A stretch of 6,320 nt of DNA from Methylococcaceae bacterium (GCA_003542275.1 DPKY01000150.1:1-6320), one strand, 5' to 3'. Shown: positions 1 through 6,320, counted from the stretch's first letter. Notes: a model not told the origin generated them from the sequence alone. Numbers and translations: made by a program.

Positions 1-1
1 A

Positions 2-232
2 TATGCGCGTGATAAACTAACACGCAAAAAACTGGACATGATTGCCGCCAATTGGGTGGGCGGTGAGCGTGGCGGCTTTGAATCAGACGATAACGCTTTA
101 GAGGTTTTTTGGCAAAATGGCCAAAAAGCATTCCCTATGACAGAGAAAGTCACATTAGCTGCGCAACTCATTGCGCTTATTGCGGAACGGTTTTCGCTTG
201 AGACCAAGTCAAATCAAAACAACGCGGCGTGA
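2..232 (+). CDS. coaBC: CoaBC C-terminal tail (phosphopantothenoylcysteine synthetase/decarboxylase), partial
   Basis: Partial gene: the reading frame is open from the left edge (first full codon at position 2) and stops at TGA 230-232, leaving 76 residues. The full protein is a bifunctional flavoenzyme of coenzyme A biosynthesis. Its CoaB part joins cysteine to 4'-phosphopantothenate and its CoaC part decarboxylates the product. Only the end of the CoaB domain is here. The identifying stretch is RKKLDMIAANWV followed by GGFESDDNALEVFW, which matches the family signature (in E. coli roughly GFNSDNNALHLFW). A hydrophobic helix (LAAQLIALIAERF) ends the fold, as in other CoaBC proteins. The CoaC flavin-binding half and the CoaB CTP-binding residues lie upstream of the window and cannot be checked. 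The gene converges on sucA, and its last 19 bases lie inside the sucA coding region. I see no clear intrinsic terminator after it. Identification is firm; the position of the true start is unknown. Confidence 0.9.
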   Translation, partial: YARDKLTRKKLDMIAANWVGGERGGFESDDNALEVFWQNGQKAFPMTEKVTLAAQLIALIAERFSLETKSNQNNAA

Positions 233-3045
233 ACGACGGCTTTTTGTTGCTCAAGATGCACACGAAAATTTCCTACTGCAGGGGCCGCCGAAGCCTCACG
301 TCCGGCGTAAATCACAGGCAAATCGTCAGGGCAACCTTCCACAAAATGATGACGTGTGCTGTACCATGCGCCTTGATTTTTAGGCTCTTCTTGACACCAC
401 ACAAATTCCGTTAAATTTGGATAACGCGCTACTTCTGCTTTAAATAACGCCTCTGGGAATGGGTAGAGTTGCTCAATGCGGGCCAGCGCAATATGCTGTA
501 AATTCGCTTCACGTCGCGCTTCAAGCAAGTCGTAATACACTTTGCCCGCGCAAAACACTAAGCGCGTCACCGCGCTGGCTTGCAGGTCGTCGCTATCGCC
601 TAAAATAGGGTGAAACTGGCCTTGCGTGAGCTCTTCTAGGGTAGAGACAGCGAGTTTGTGGCGCAACAGGCTTTTAGGCGTCATCACAATTAACGGTTTG
701 CGATAGTGTCGAATCATTTGACGACGCAGTAGATGAAAAATTTGCGCTGGGGTGGTAGGAGAGCAAACTTGAATATTTTGCTCTGCACACAACTGTAAAT
801 AACGCTCAAGACGTGCTGATGAATGCTCGGGGCCTTGCCCTTCAAAGCCATGAGGCAAAAGCATCACAAGACCGCACATCCGCCCCCATTTTGTTTCGCC
901 TGAGCTGATAAACTGGTCAATAAGCACCTGCGCCCCATTGGCAAAATCGCCAAATTGCGCCTCCCAAATGACAAGCGTGTTGGGTATGGTGGTACTGTAG
1001 CCATATTCAAAGCCCAGCACACCAGCTTCAGAGAGCAGTGAGTCAAAAATCTGCGCATTGCCTTGTTCTTTATGAAGATATTTCAGCGGCGTATAACGGC
1101 GATTTTCTCGTTGATGATGCAAAATAGCGTGACGATGCACAAACGTGCCGCGCCCGACGTCTTGACCGGTTAATCGAACATTGAATTTATCGAGCAAAAG
1201 CGTGGCGTATGCCATATTTTCTGCAAACCCCCAATCAATGGGCTGTCTTTGCGCCATCATTTCTGCGCGATTTTCCATTACTTTCGCCACGCGCGGATGT
1301 AGTTCAAACTGCGCAGGTAGCTGCAATAAGCGCTGCGTGCAGTAGGCAAGCGTTTCTTTGGATACGCCCGTGCGGCAAGGTGTTGTCCAAGGCGCATCCA
1401 AAAACGTCAACCACTGTGCACTATAAGAATATTTCACTTTTGAAACAGGACGTGACATCGTTTCGCCCGCCGCTAAACGCCGTTGATAATCCGCCACAAA
1501 ATACTGCACCGTTTTTTCGTCAAGAAGTCCTTGGGCAATGAGTTGCTTTGCGTAGAGTTCGCGCGTTGTTTGACGTTGACGGATTTTTTTATACATGAGC
1601 GGCTGCGTCATGGCCGGTTCGTCGGCTTCATTGTGCCCTAAGCGGCGATAGCACACTAAATCAATCACTACATCGCAATTAAACGTCATACGAAAATCCA
1701 GCGCGAGTTGCGTCACAAACAGCACCGCTTCGGGGTCATCACCATTGACATGAAACACAGGCGCTTGAATCATATTGGCCACATCGGTGCAATAGAGCGT
1801 TGAGCGGCTATCGCGTGGATTGCTAGTCGTAAAGCCAATTTGATTATTGATAACAATATGCACCGTGCCGCCGGTATAAAACCCACGCGTTTGCGACATA
1901 TTGAGCGTTTCCATCACAATGCCCTGTCCTGAAAAGGCCGCGTCGCCGTGAATTAAAATAGGAATAACACGGTTAATGCCATTTTTCCCTGCGCGGTCTT
2001 GACGCGCTTTCACCGAGCCTTCGACCACGGGATTGATAATTTCTAAATGAGAGGGATTAAACGCGAGGGTGATATGCGTGCTACCGCCAGGGGTTTGCAC
2101 ATCCGAGGAGTACCCCATGTGATACTTAACATCACCACTGCGCATCCCCGTTAAAAGCGCAGAAGTTCCCGCAAATTCGTCAAACAACACCGTGGGATTT
2201 TTACCAAAGATATTCACCAGGACATTCAGCCGCCCACGATGCGCCATGCCAATCACCACTTCTTTTGCGCCTTTACTCCCCAAGCCTTGAATGAGTTCAT
2301 CTAAAACAAGAATAAGCGACTCACCGCCTTCAAGTGAAAAGCGTTTTTGCCCAACAAATCGTGCGTGCAAATGCGTTTCAATGCCTTCAGCGGCCACTAA
2401 TTGTTTGAGTGTAAAAATTTTCTTTTCTTCACTGAGCGCAAACCCCGCCACATTGTGCGGGAGCAGTGGACGAAGGGAGTGTTCTTCAAGGCGCTTAATA
2501 ATCCAGCATCGCGTGGTCGTGTCCACAATGTGCATAAATTCCGCCCCGACACTGCCACAGTAAATACGCTCTAAATTGGCAATAATGTCGCGCAGAGGTA
2601 GCGGGTTGCGGCTCTGAAGCATCCCCGTATCAAATAACGTGTCCATATCTAAAACAGACAGGCCATAATAAGTAGGGTCTAAGTCTAGCGGCGCCGCTGC
2701 CGTTTTGCCTAAAGGATTATTGCGTGCGATTTGATGTGCCCTCACGCGATAATGATTGATCAACCGCGCCACAGCGGATTGTTTTTGAACGCTCTCTTGC
2801 GTAAAACCTTGCAATTTTGCAAGGCGCCCTTGTGATTTTTGGGCAAGTTGCGCAAAACGTGCAATGATGGGACTGTGTGCAATCTCATTATCGGCCAGCG
2901 CGTGCAGTTGCGTAAATTGTTCACGCCAGCTTGATTCAACAGATTGAGGATTTTCTAAAAATAGCTCGTAGAGTTCTTCTATAAAGCACGCATTGCTCCC
3001 ATACAAACTTGACGAATTTTGAAAAAAATCCCGTAAATTCTGCAT
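214..3045 (-). CDS. sucA: 2-oxoglutarate dehydrogenase E1 component (thiamine diphosphate-dependent)
   Basis: Cytoplasmic E1 of the 2-oxoglutarate dehydrogenase complex of the TCA cycle. It decarboxylates 2-oxoglutarate using thiamine diphosphate and passes the succinyl group to the lipoyl arm of E2 (SucB). The 943 residues are close to the 933 I recall for E. coli. Residues 1-45 form the N-terminal E1 segment (SSSLYGSNACFIEELYELFL) associated with E2 binding. The core follows: GMAHRGRLNVLVN (266-278, with H269 matching the E. coli active-site H260), GDVKYHMGYSSD (304-315), AFNPSHLEI (328-336), HGDAA (366-370) and NNQIGFTTSNP (400-410), which supply the Mg/ThDP site, then CYRRLGHNEADEP (465-477). 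The C-terminal half has GRGTFVHRHA (631-640), WEAQFGDFANGAQ (694-706) and GPEHSSARLERYLQLCAEQN (738-757), and ends with GREASAAPAVG (915-925). The reading frame is intact. The ATG at 3045 matches the family N-terminus; only a weak GAG/GGA ribosome-binding site precedes it. No sucB follows: the next gene is convergent coaBC. Confidence 0.97.
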   Translation of the reverse strand: MQNLRDFFQNSSSLYGSNACFIEELYELFLENPQSVESSWREQFTQLHALADNEIAHSPIIARFAQLAQKSQGRLAKLQGFTQESVQKQSAVARLINHYRVRAHQIARNNPLGKTAAAPLDLDPTYYGLSVLDMDTLFDTGMLQSRNPLPLRDIIANLERIYCGSVGAEFMHIVDTTTRCWIIKRLEEHSLRPLLPHNVAGFALSEEKKIFTLKQLVAAEGIETHLHARFVGQKRFSLEGGESLILVLDELIQGLGSKGAKEVVIGMAHRGRLNVLVNIFGKNPTVLFDEFAGTSALLTGMRSGDVKYHMGYSSDVQTPGGSTHITLAFNPSHLEIINPVVEGSVKARQDRAGKNGINRVIPILIHGDAAFSGQGIVMETLNMSQTRGFYTGGTVHIVINNQIGFTTSNPRDSRSTLYCTDVANMIQAPVFHVNGDDPEAVLFVTQLALDFRMTFNCDVVIDLVCYRRLGHNEADEPAMTQPLMYKKIRQRQTTRELYAKQLIAQGLLDEKTVQYFVADYQRRLAAGETMSRPVSKVKYSYSAQWLTFLDAPWTTPCRTGVSKETLAYCTQRLLQLPAQFELHPRVAKVMENRAEMMAQRQPIDWGFAENMAYATLLLDKFNVRLTGQDVGRGTFVHRHAILHHQRENRRYTPLKYLHKEQGNAQIFDSLLSEAGVLGFEYGYSTTIPNTLVIWEAQFGDFANGAQVLIDQFISSGETKWGRMCGLVMLLPHGFEGQGPEHSSARLERYLQLCAEQNIQVCSPTTPAQIFHLLRRQMIRHYRKPLIVMTPKSLLRHKLAVSTLEELTQGQFHPILGDSDDLQASAVTRLVFCAGKVYYDLLEARREANLQHIALARIEQLYPFPEALFKAEVARYPNLTEFVWCQEEPKNQGAWYSTRHHFVEGCPDDLPVIYAGREASAAPAVGNFRVHLEQQKAVVHAALF

Positions 3046-3075
3046 ACACTCAGTCCAATGTTTATGAATGATAAT

Positions 3076-3130
3076 AAGTGCGCGTATTGTACTCCATTGC
3101 GTCTAACGCAACACGCAACAAGGCGCACTT
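3076..3130. repeat. Nested inverted repeats in the sucA/mtaB divergent intergenic region (possible operator)
   Basis: Two perfect inverted repeats share almost the same centre. The inner one is TTGCGT (3097-3102) and ACGCAA (3106-3111) around CTA. The outer one is AAGTGCGC (3076-3083) and GCGCACTT (3123-3130). An extra ACGCAA copy follows at 3113-3118. The whole block lies between the two divergent genes and covers the candidate sucA -10. It looks like a multi-half-site operator, but no known regulator motif is recognised and short repeats can arise by chance. Confidence 0.4.
3086..3091 (-). promoter_or_regulatory. Candidate -10 element of the sucA promoter
   Basis: Read on the minus strand, 3091-3086 is TACAAT, a five-of-six match to the sigma70 -10 consensus. 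It lies about 40 bases upstream of the sucA ATG, which would give a short leader of about 35 bases. No good -35 box sits at a 16-18 base spacing. The nearest TTG-containing hexamer (TTGCGT, 3111-3106) is only 14 bases away and lies inside an inverted repeat, so the promoter may depend on an activator or may be placed elsewhere. This is inference from sequence only. Confidence 0.35.
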
Positions 3131-3132
3131 TC

Positions 3133-3141
3133 TGATAAACT
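3133..3141 (+). promoter_or_regulatory. Candidate extended -10 element of the mtaB promoter
   Basis: TGATAAACT reads as an extended -10 (TG, one base, then TAAACT, four of six to TATAAT). It sits 30 bases upstream of the mtaB ATG. No recognisable -35 precedes it, which is tolerable for extended -10 promoters but leaves the call weak. If right, it would drive mtaB and probably dsbB and priA behind it. The mtaB leader would be only about 20-25 bases and lacks a clear Shine-Dalgarno sequence. Confidence 0.3.
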
Positions 3142-3171
3142 ATTGCAAATTTTCTTTCTTGCTTAGTTATC

Positions 3172-4458
3172 ATGCAAATTCATTTAAAAACCTTAGGTTG
3201 CCGCCTCAACGAAGCAGAGCTTGAAACGTGGGCGCAAGCCTTTCAAGCGCAAGGCCACAGCGTCACGCAACATATCACGCAAGCGCAACTGGTCGTCATC
3301 AATTCTTGCGCTGTCACCCAAGACGCCGCACGCAAATCCCGCCAACTCATTCGACGCATTCACCGTGAAAATCCACAAGCAAAACTGGTTGTTAGCGGCT
3401 GTTATGCTACGTTAAATCAACAAGAGGCGCAGGCGCTTTTAGGCGTGGATTTAGTGATCAGCAACAAAGACAAAGCCCAATTAGTTGAACGCACATTAAG
3501 CACGCTCTCATTTGAAAGTATGCCGGAAATGGCCACAGAGCCTTCAGAAATTGCCCTGTTCACGCGCGGGCGACAACGTGCTTTTATTAAAGTACAAGAC
3601 GGTTGCCGCTATCGCTGTACGTTTTGTATTGTCACCGTCGCGCGTGGCGAGGAAGTGAGTCGGACACGCGATGAGATTATTGCTGAAATTAACGCGCTAC
3701 ACGCACAAGGCATCAACGAAGTGATTTTAACCGGCGTGCATCTAGGCGGCTATGGCAGCGATAATGGTGAAAATCTTGTGTCGCTTATTCGCGCTATTTT
3801 GGACAATACCGCTATTGCGCGATTGCGTTTAGGCTCGCTTGAACCTTGGGAACTCACCGACGATTTTTTTGCGTTATTTGATAATCCACGCCTCATGCCG
3901 CATCTGCATTTACCGTTGCAAAGTGGCGCAGATTCTGTGTTACGACGCATGGCGCGGCGCTGTAAAACACAGGACTACGCTGACATTGTCACGCGTTTTC
4001 GCACGCAAATTCCCCATTTTAATATCACTACTGATATTATCGTCGGCTTTCCTGGCGAAACGGACGAAGAATGGCAAGAAAGCATCGATTTTATTGAAGC
4101 GTGTCAATTTGGACATATCCACATTTTTACCTACTCGCCGCGAGAAGGCACGAAAGCCGCCACACTGCCCGATCCCGTGCCGCATGACATCAAAAAACAG
4201 CGTAGTGAAACCCTGCACGCGCTCGCCAAAAAAATGAAACACACTTTTTACACCCAAAATATCGGCCATGCTTTTGATGTGCTTTGGGAAGGTCAGCGCG
4301 ATATTATCGACAGCAATACGGTGCGTGTATTTGGTTATACGCCCAATTATCTGCGCGTAGCGTGTGATATTGCCGCAAATGCGTCGATTGAAAATACGCT
4401 CACCGCTTATAAAATACGCACAGTTACAAGCGATTATGCGCTCGGTGAGGTGTGTTAG
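3172..4458 (+). CDS. mtaB: tRNA (N6-threonylcarbamoyladenosine(37)-C2)-methylthiotransferase MtaB
   Basis: Radical-SAM methylthiotransferase that adds a methylthio group to t6A at position 37 of tRNAs reading ANN codons, giving ms2t6A, which steadies codon-anticodon pairing. It has 428 residues, normal for the family. The N-terminal MTTase domain carries the three ligands of the auxiliary iron-sulfur cluster: C10 (LKTLGCRLNEAE), C46 (VVINSCAVT) and C77 (VVSGCYAT). The radical-SAM cluster motif is CRYRCTFC (C145, C149, C152), followed by IVTVARGEEVSR. The SAM-barrel motifs are ILTGVHLGGYG (185-195), RLGSLEP (219-225), HLPLQSGAD (247-255) and TTDIIVGFPGET (286-297). Residues of about 365-428 fit a shortened TRAM-like RNA-binding end (GYTPNYLRV). 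The LKTLGCRLNEAE start and GYTPNYLRV end favour MtaB over MiaB or RimO. The ATG at 3172 gives the family N-terminus; I see no good Shine-Dalgarno sequence before it. It leads the rightward cluster and is divergent from sucA. Confidence 0.92.
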   Translation: MQIHLKTLGCRLNEAELETWAQAFQAQGHSVTQHITQAQLVVINSCAVTQDAARKSRQLIRRIHRENPQAKLVVSGCYATLNQQEAQALLGVDLVISNKDKAQLVERTLSTLSFESMPEMATEPSEIALFTRGRQRAFIKVQDGCRYRCTFCIVTVARGEEVSRTRDEIIAEINALHAQGINEVILTGVHLGGYGSDNGENLVSLIRAILDNTAIARLRLGSLEPWELTDDFFALFDNPRLMPHLHLPLQSGADSVLRRMARRCKTQDYADIVTRFRTQIPHFNITTDIIVGFPGETDEEWQESIDFIEACQFGHIHIFTYSPREGTKAATLPDPVPHDIKKQRSETLHALAKKMKHTFYTQNIGHAFDVLWEGQRDIIDSNTVRVFGYTPNYLRVACDIAANASIENTLTAYKIRTVTSDYALGEVC

Positions 4459-4498
4459 TATGCCCACTTTTTCTTTATTTTTAATTTTCAGTGACAAC

Positions 4499-4502
4499 GA
4501 GG
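4499..4502 (+). promoter_or_regulatory. Ribosome-binding site of dsbB
   Basis: GAGG stands 10 bases before the ATG at 4513, in an otherwise AT-rich 54-base gap after mtaB. It supports the chosen dsbB start and contrasts with the weak or absent sites before mtaB, sucA and priA. Confidence 0.6.
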
Positions 4503-4512
4503 TCAACACCGC

Positions 4513-5022
4513 ATGGCAATCACGCTAAAAACGATAAAACAAACACCGAGAATTTGGTTTTTACTTGGCAGTTTAGGCTGTGTTTTTTTGTTAAGCATGG
4601 GCGCGTATTTTCAATTTCAAGAAGGCCTCGAGCCTTGTCCACTTTGCATTACACAGCGTATTGCGATTTTTTCCACAGGGCTGATTTTTACCGTGGGCGG
4701 CATGACTAATTACCCGCGCAGAAAAGTCATTATTTTTTCCATTTTAGGCACATTAAGCGCTCTTGCGGGCGGCTCTGTTTCTATTCGCCATATCTGGATT
4801 CAACATCTTCCCGCCGATAAAGTGCCCGAATGCGGCCCTTCACTCGATTATGTCTTGGCGAATTTTCCCCTGCTCGACACGGTCAAACTCATGCTGTCTG
4901 GCACGGGCGATTGTGCGAAAGTGGATTGGACAATGCTTGGTTTGAGTATGCCGACATGGACGTTATTTGCCTTTATCCTGCTTGCCACCTTGAGCTTTTT
5001 GCAACTGTGGAATCATGACTAA
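4513..5022 (+). CDS. dsbB: Disulfide bond formation protein DsbB (quinone-linked DsbA reoxidase)
   Basis: Inner-membrane protein that reoxidises the periplasmic thiol oxidase DsbA and passes the electrons to ubiquinone or menaquinone. The 169 residues are close to the 176 I recall for E. coli. Four membrane segments can be read at about 14-33, 48-64, 71-91 and 148-166. The first redox pair, C42 and C45, sits in EPCPLCITQR just after segment 1. R49 follows and matches the arginine (E. coli R48) implicated in quinone interaction. The long periplasmic loop (about 92-146) has the second pair, C107 (VPECGPS) and C134 (GTGDCAKVDW), followed by the conserved LGLSMPTWTL. All four catalytic cysteines are therefore present. 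The ATG at 4513 has a good ribosome-binding site (GAGG at 4499-4502). The last 8 bases overlap the start of priA, suggesting translational coupling. No dsbA is visible in the window. The four-cysteine pattern and length favour DsbB over the longer DsbI relatives. Confidence 0.95.
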   Translation: MAITLKTIKQTPRIWFLLGSLGCVFLLSMGAYFQFQEGLEPCPLCITQRIAIFSTGLIFTVGGMTNYPRRKVIIFSILGTLSALAGGSVSIRHIWIQHLPADKVPECGPSLDYVLANFPLLDTVKLMLSGTGDCAKVDWTMLGLSMPTWTLFAFILLATLSFLQLWNHD

Positions 5023-6320
5023 ACCGCGCATTTTGCACGTTGCTATTCCATCGGTTCCTTTTTTTTCGCTATTTGATTATCTCGCACCTGTTGATTGCTT
5101 GCCCGAACAACTTCTGGCGGGCATTCGCCTTGAAGTGCCCTTTGGCAAACGCACCAAAATTGCGTTTCTCATCTCGCACAGTACAGAAAGCCATTATCCC
5201 CTCGAAAAATTAAAACCCATCAGCCAACGCCTCGACGATACGCCCTTGCTCTCTGAGATGGACTTGCGGCTGTTGCATTGGGTGAGTGCGTATTATCACC
5301 ATCCACTCGGTGACGTCATTAGCGCGGCTTTTCCCGTTGCGCTGCGACAAGGCAAAGCCGCTACGCTCAAAAAAAAACCTTCTTCACGCGACAACACCAA
5401 AATACTATCGCCTATTATTTGTAATGACGCGCAACAAAAAGCCATTGACGCTGTTTCACAAGCCTTTGGCACGTTTGGGGTATTTTTACTTGAAGGGGTG
5501 ACGGGCAGTGGCAAAACCGAAGTGTATATGCAGCTTATCCAAAAAGTGCTTGATAACAACCAGCAAGTGCTGGTGCTCGTGCCTGAAATCACCTTGACGC
5601 CTCAACTTCAAGCGCGTTTTGAAGCCCGTTTTAATACGTTAATTGCCATTTCACATTCAAAACTCACCGATACCCAACGCAAAAACGCTTGGTTACTCAT
5701 GCAAACGGGCGCGTGTGCCCTGCTTTTGGGCACGCGCTCGGCGCTCTTTACCCCGATGCCGCGCCTTGGTTTAATCATTCTCGATGAAGAGCATGACAGC
5801 TCTTTTAAACAACAAGAGGGCTTTCGTTTTTCAGCGCGTGACGTGGCCATTATGCGAGGAAAATTTGCACAGGTTCCCGTGTTACTTGGCTCGGCGACGC
5901 CATCGTTTGAGAGTGTCTACAACGTGAAACAAGGGCGTTATCATCACCTCACCTTGCCAGAGCGTGCGGGCAATGCACTGCCACCCTTAATTGAAATGGT
6001 GGATATTCGCCAGCAGGTGCTACAAGAAGGCCTCTCTCCTCTTTTGCTTAACGCGATGCGTGATACGCTCTCGCGCAATGAGCAAATCTTATTATTTTTA
6101 AATCGCAGAGGGTTTGCGCCAACGCTGATGTGTCATGATTGCGGCTGGGTCGGGCGTTGCGTGCATTGTGATGCGAATCTTGTCATTCATCGCAATCTCT
6201 CGCTGCTACGCTGTCATCATTGCGGCACTGAGCATCGCCTCGTTAAGACTTGCCCTGTCTGTCAAGCGCAGCGCCTCGTTTGTGTGGGGCTTGGCACAGA
6301 ACGCATTGAATCGGTGCTCA
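5015..6320 (+). CDS. priA: Primosomal protein N' (replication restart helicase PriA), N-terminal part
   Basis: Partial: 435 codons are open to the right edge with no stop. PriA recognises stalled forks, unwinds the lagging-strand arm and reloads DnaB through PriB/DnaT. The N-terminal 3'-DNA-binding domain has FDYL (20-23, with D21 matching E. coli D17) and YYHHPLGDV (93-101). The helicase core has Walker A GVTGSGKTEVY (161-171, K167), VPEITLTPQ (189-197), GTRSALF (239-245), the DEEH box (257-260), GSATPS (292-297) and NRRGFAP (363-369). Eight zinc-binding cysteines follow at C373, C376, C382, C385, C400, C403, C413 and C416, with the same spacing as I recall for E. coli. Between G113 of ALRQG and N137 there are only 23 residues, where E. 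coli has about 92, so the winged-helix domain seems to be absent. The ATG at 5015 lies in the dsbB end (overlap ATGACTAA) and fits the family N-terminus. No strong ribosome-binding site is seen, so translation is probably coupled to dsbB. Confidence 0.96.
   Translation, partial: MTKPRILHVAIPSVPFFSLFDYLAPVDCLPEQLLAGIRLEVPFGKRTKIAFLISHSTESHYPLEKLKPISQRLDDTPLLSEMDLRLLHWVSAYYHHPLGDVISAAFPVALRQGKAATLKKKPSSRDNTKILSPIICNDAQQKAIDAVSQAFGTFGVFLLEGVTGSGKTEVYMQLIQKVLDNNQQVLVLVPEITLTPQLQARFEARFNTLIAISHSKLTDTQRKNAWLLMQTGACALLLGTRSALFTPMPRLGLIILDEEHDSSFKQQEGFRFSARDVAIMRGKFAQVPVLLGSATPSFESVYNVKQGRYHHLTLPERAGNALPPLIEMVDIRQQVLQEGLSPLLLNAMRDTLSRNEQILLFLNRRGFAPTLMCHDCGWVGRCVHCDANLVIHRNLSLLRCHHCGTEHRLVKTCPVCQAQRLVCVGLGTERIESVL

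Noticed and set aside
161..176. GCGCAA-CTCA-TTGCGC hairpin near the coaBC end, considered as a terminator
   Set aside because: The stem is only 6 bp and no U-run follows on either strand. It lies inside the coaBC coding sequence, and GCG-CAA (Ala-Gln) is a common codon pair throughout this window.
1209..1541. 110-codon plus-strand open frame opposite sucA
   Set aside because: It is antisense to a conserved part of sucA, with no family motif and no promoter or ribosome-binding site that I can see.
1628..1651. Leucine at residue 469 of SucA (RRLGHNE), where E. coli has histidine, considered as a missing catalytic residue
   Set aside because: From memory, this position varies across the family (H, N, Y or F), while the flanking GHNEADEP is intact. 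It does not suggest an inactive enzyme.
2808..2823. Perfect 7-bp inverted repeat (CTTGCAA-TT-TTGCAAG) inside the sucA N-terminal coding region
   Set aside because: A few such repeats are expected by chance in 6 kb, and it lies in normal coding sequence with no sign of a site.
3076..3130. AAGTGCG-containing words considered as Haemophilus-type DNA uptake signals
   Set aside because: The full AAGTGCGGT word does not occur in this region, and the AAGTGCG core appears only in this one inverted pair, so there is no dense repeated uptake word.
3940..4509. 189-codon open frame on the minus strand opposite mtaB and the gap before dsbB
   Set aside because: It lies almost wholly antisense to the well-conserved mtaB, its start has no ribosome-binding site, and its predicted protein has no recognisable motif. 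It is best explained as a shadow of the mtaB reading frame.

Overview
This is a compact chromosomal housekeeping segment, almost certainly from a gammaproteobacterium. SucA, DsbB and PriA all resemble their Escherichia coli counterparts motif for motif. GC content looks moderate (mid-40s percent by eye) and codon use looks even across the window. I see no transposase, integrase, phage gene, tRNA, rRNA or CRISPR array. I cannot name the genus. Carriage of an MtaB-type methylthiotransferase, which E. coli lacks, argues against a close enteric relative.

Layout: the left edge (1-232, + strand) is the C-terminal tail of coaBC, the bifunctional coenzyme A biosynthesis enzyme. It runs head-on into sucA (214-3045, - strand), the E1 subunit of 2-oxoglutarate dehydrogenase. 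The two coding regions overlap by 19 bases at their 3' ends. A 126-base divergent intergenic region (3046-3171) separates sucA from a rightward cluster and should carry both promoters. It contains a nested pair of inverted repeats with almost the same centre. The rightward cluster is mtaB (3172-4458, tRNA ms2t6A formation), dsbB (4513-5022, disulfide-bond reoxidation in the inner membrane) and priA (from 5015, replication restart helicase, cut by the right edge). dsbB and priA overlap by 8 bases; mtaB and dsbB are 54 bases apart.

The genes do not form one pathway. coaBC and sucA are linked only loosely: 2-oxoglutarate dehydrogenase uses the coenzyme A that CoaBC helps make. mtaB, dsbB and priA serve tRNA modification, periplasmic oxidative folding and DNA replication restart, and are probably together only through co-transcription.

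I found no clearly new biological system. The points most worth a second look are: a PriA that appears to lack the winged-helix domain between its 3'-DNA-binding domain and its helicase core; a run of nine A's in exactly that shortened linker; a sucA with no sucB behind it; and the nested dyad in the sucA/mtaB divergent promoter region.
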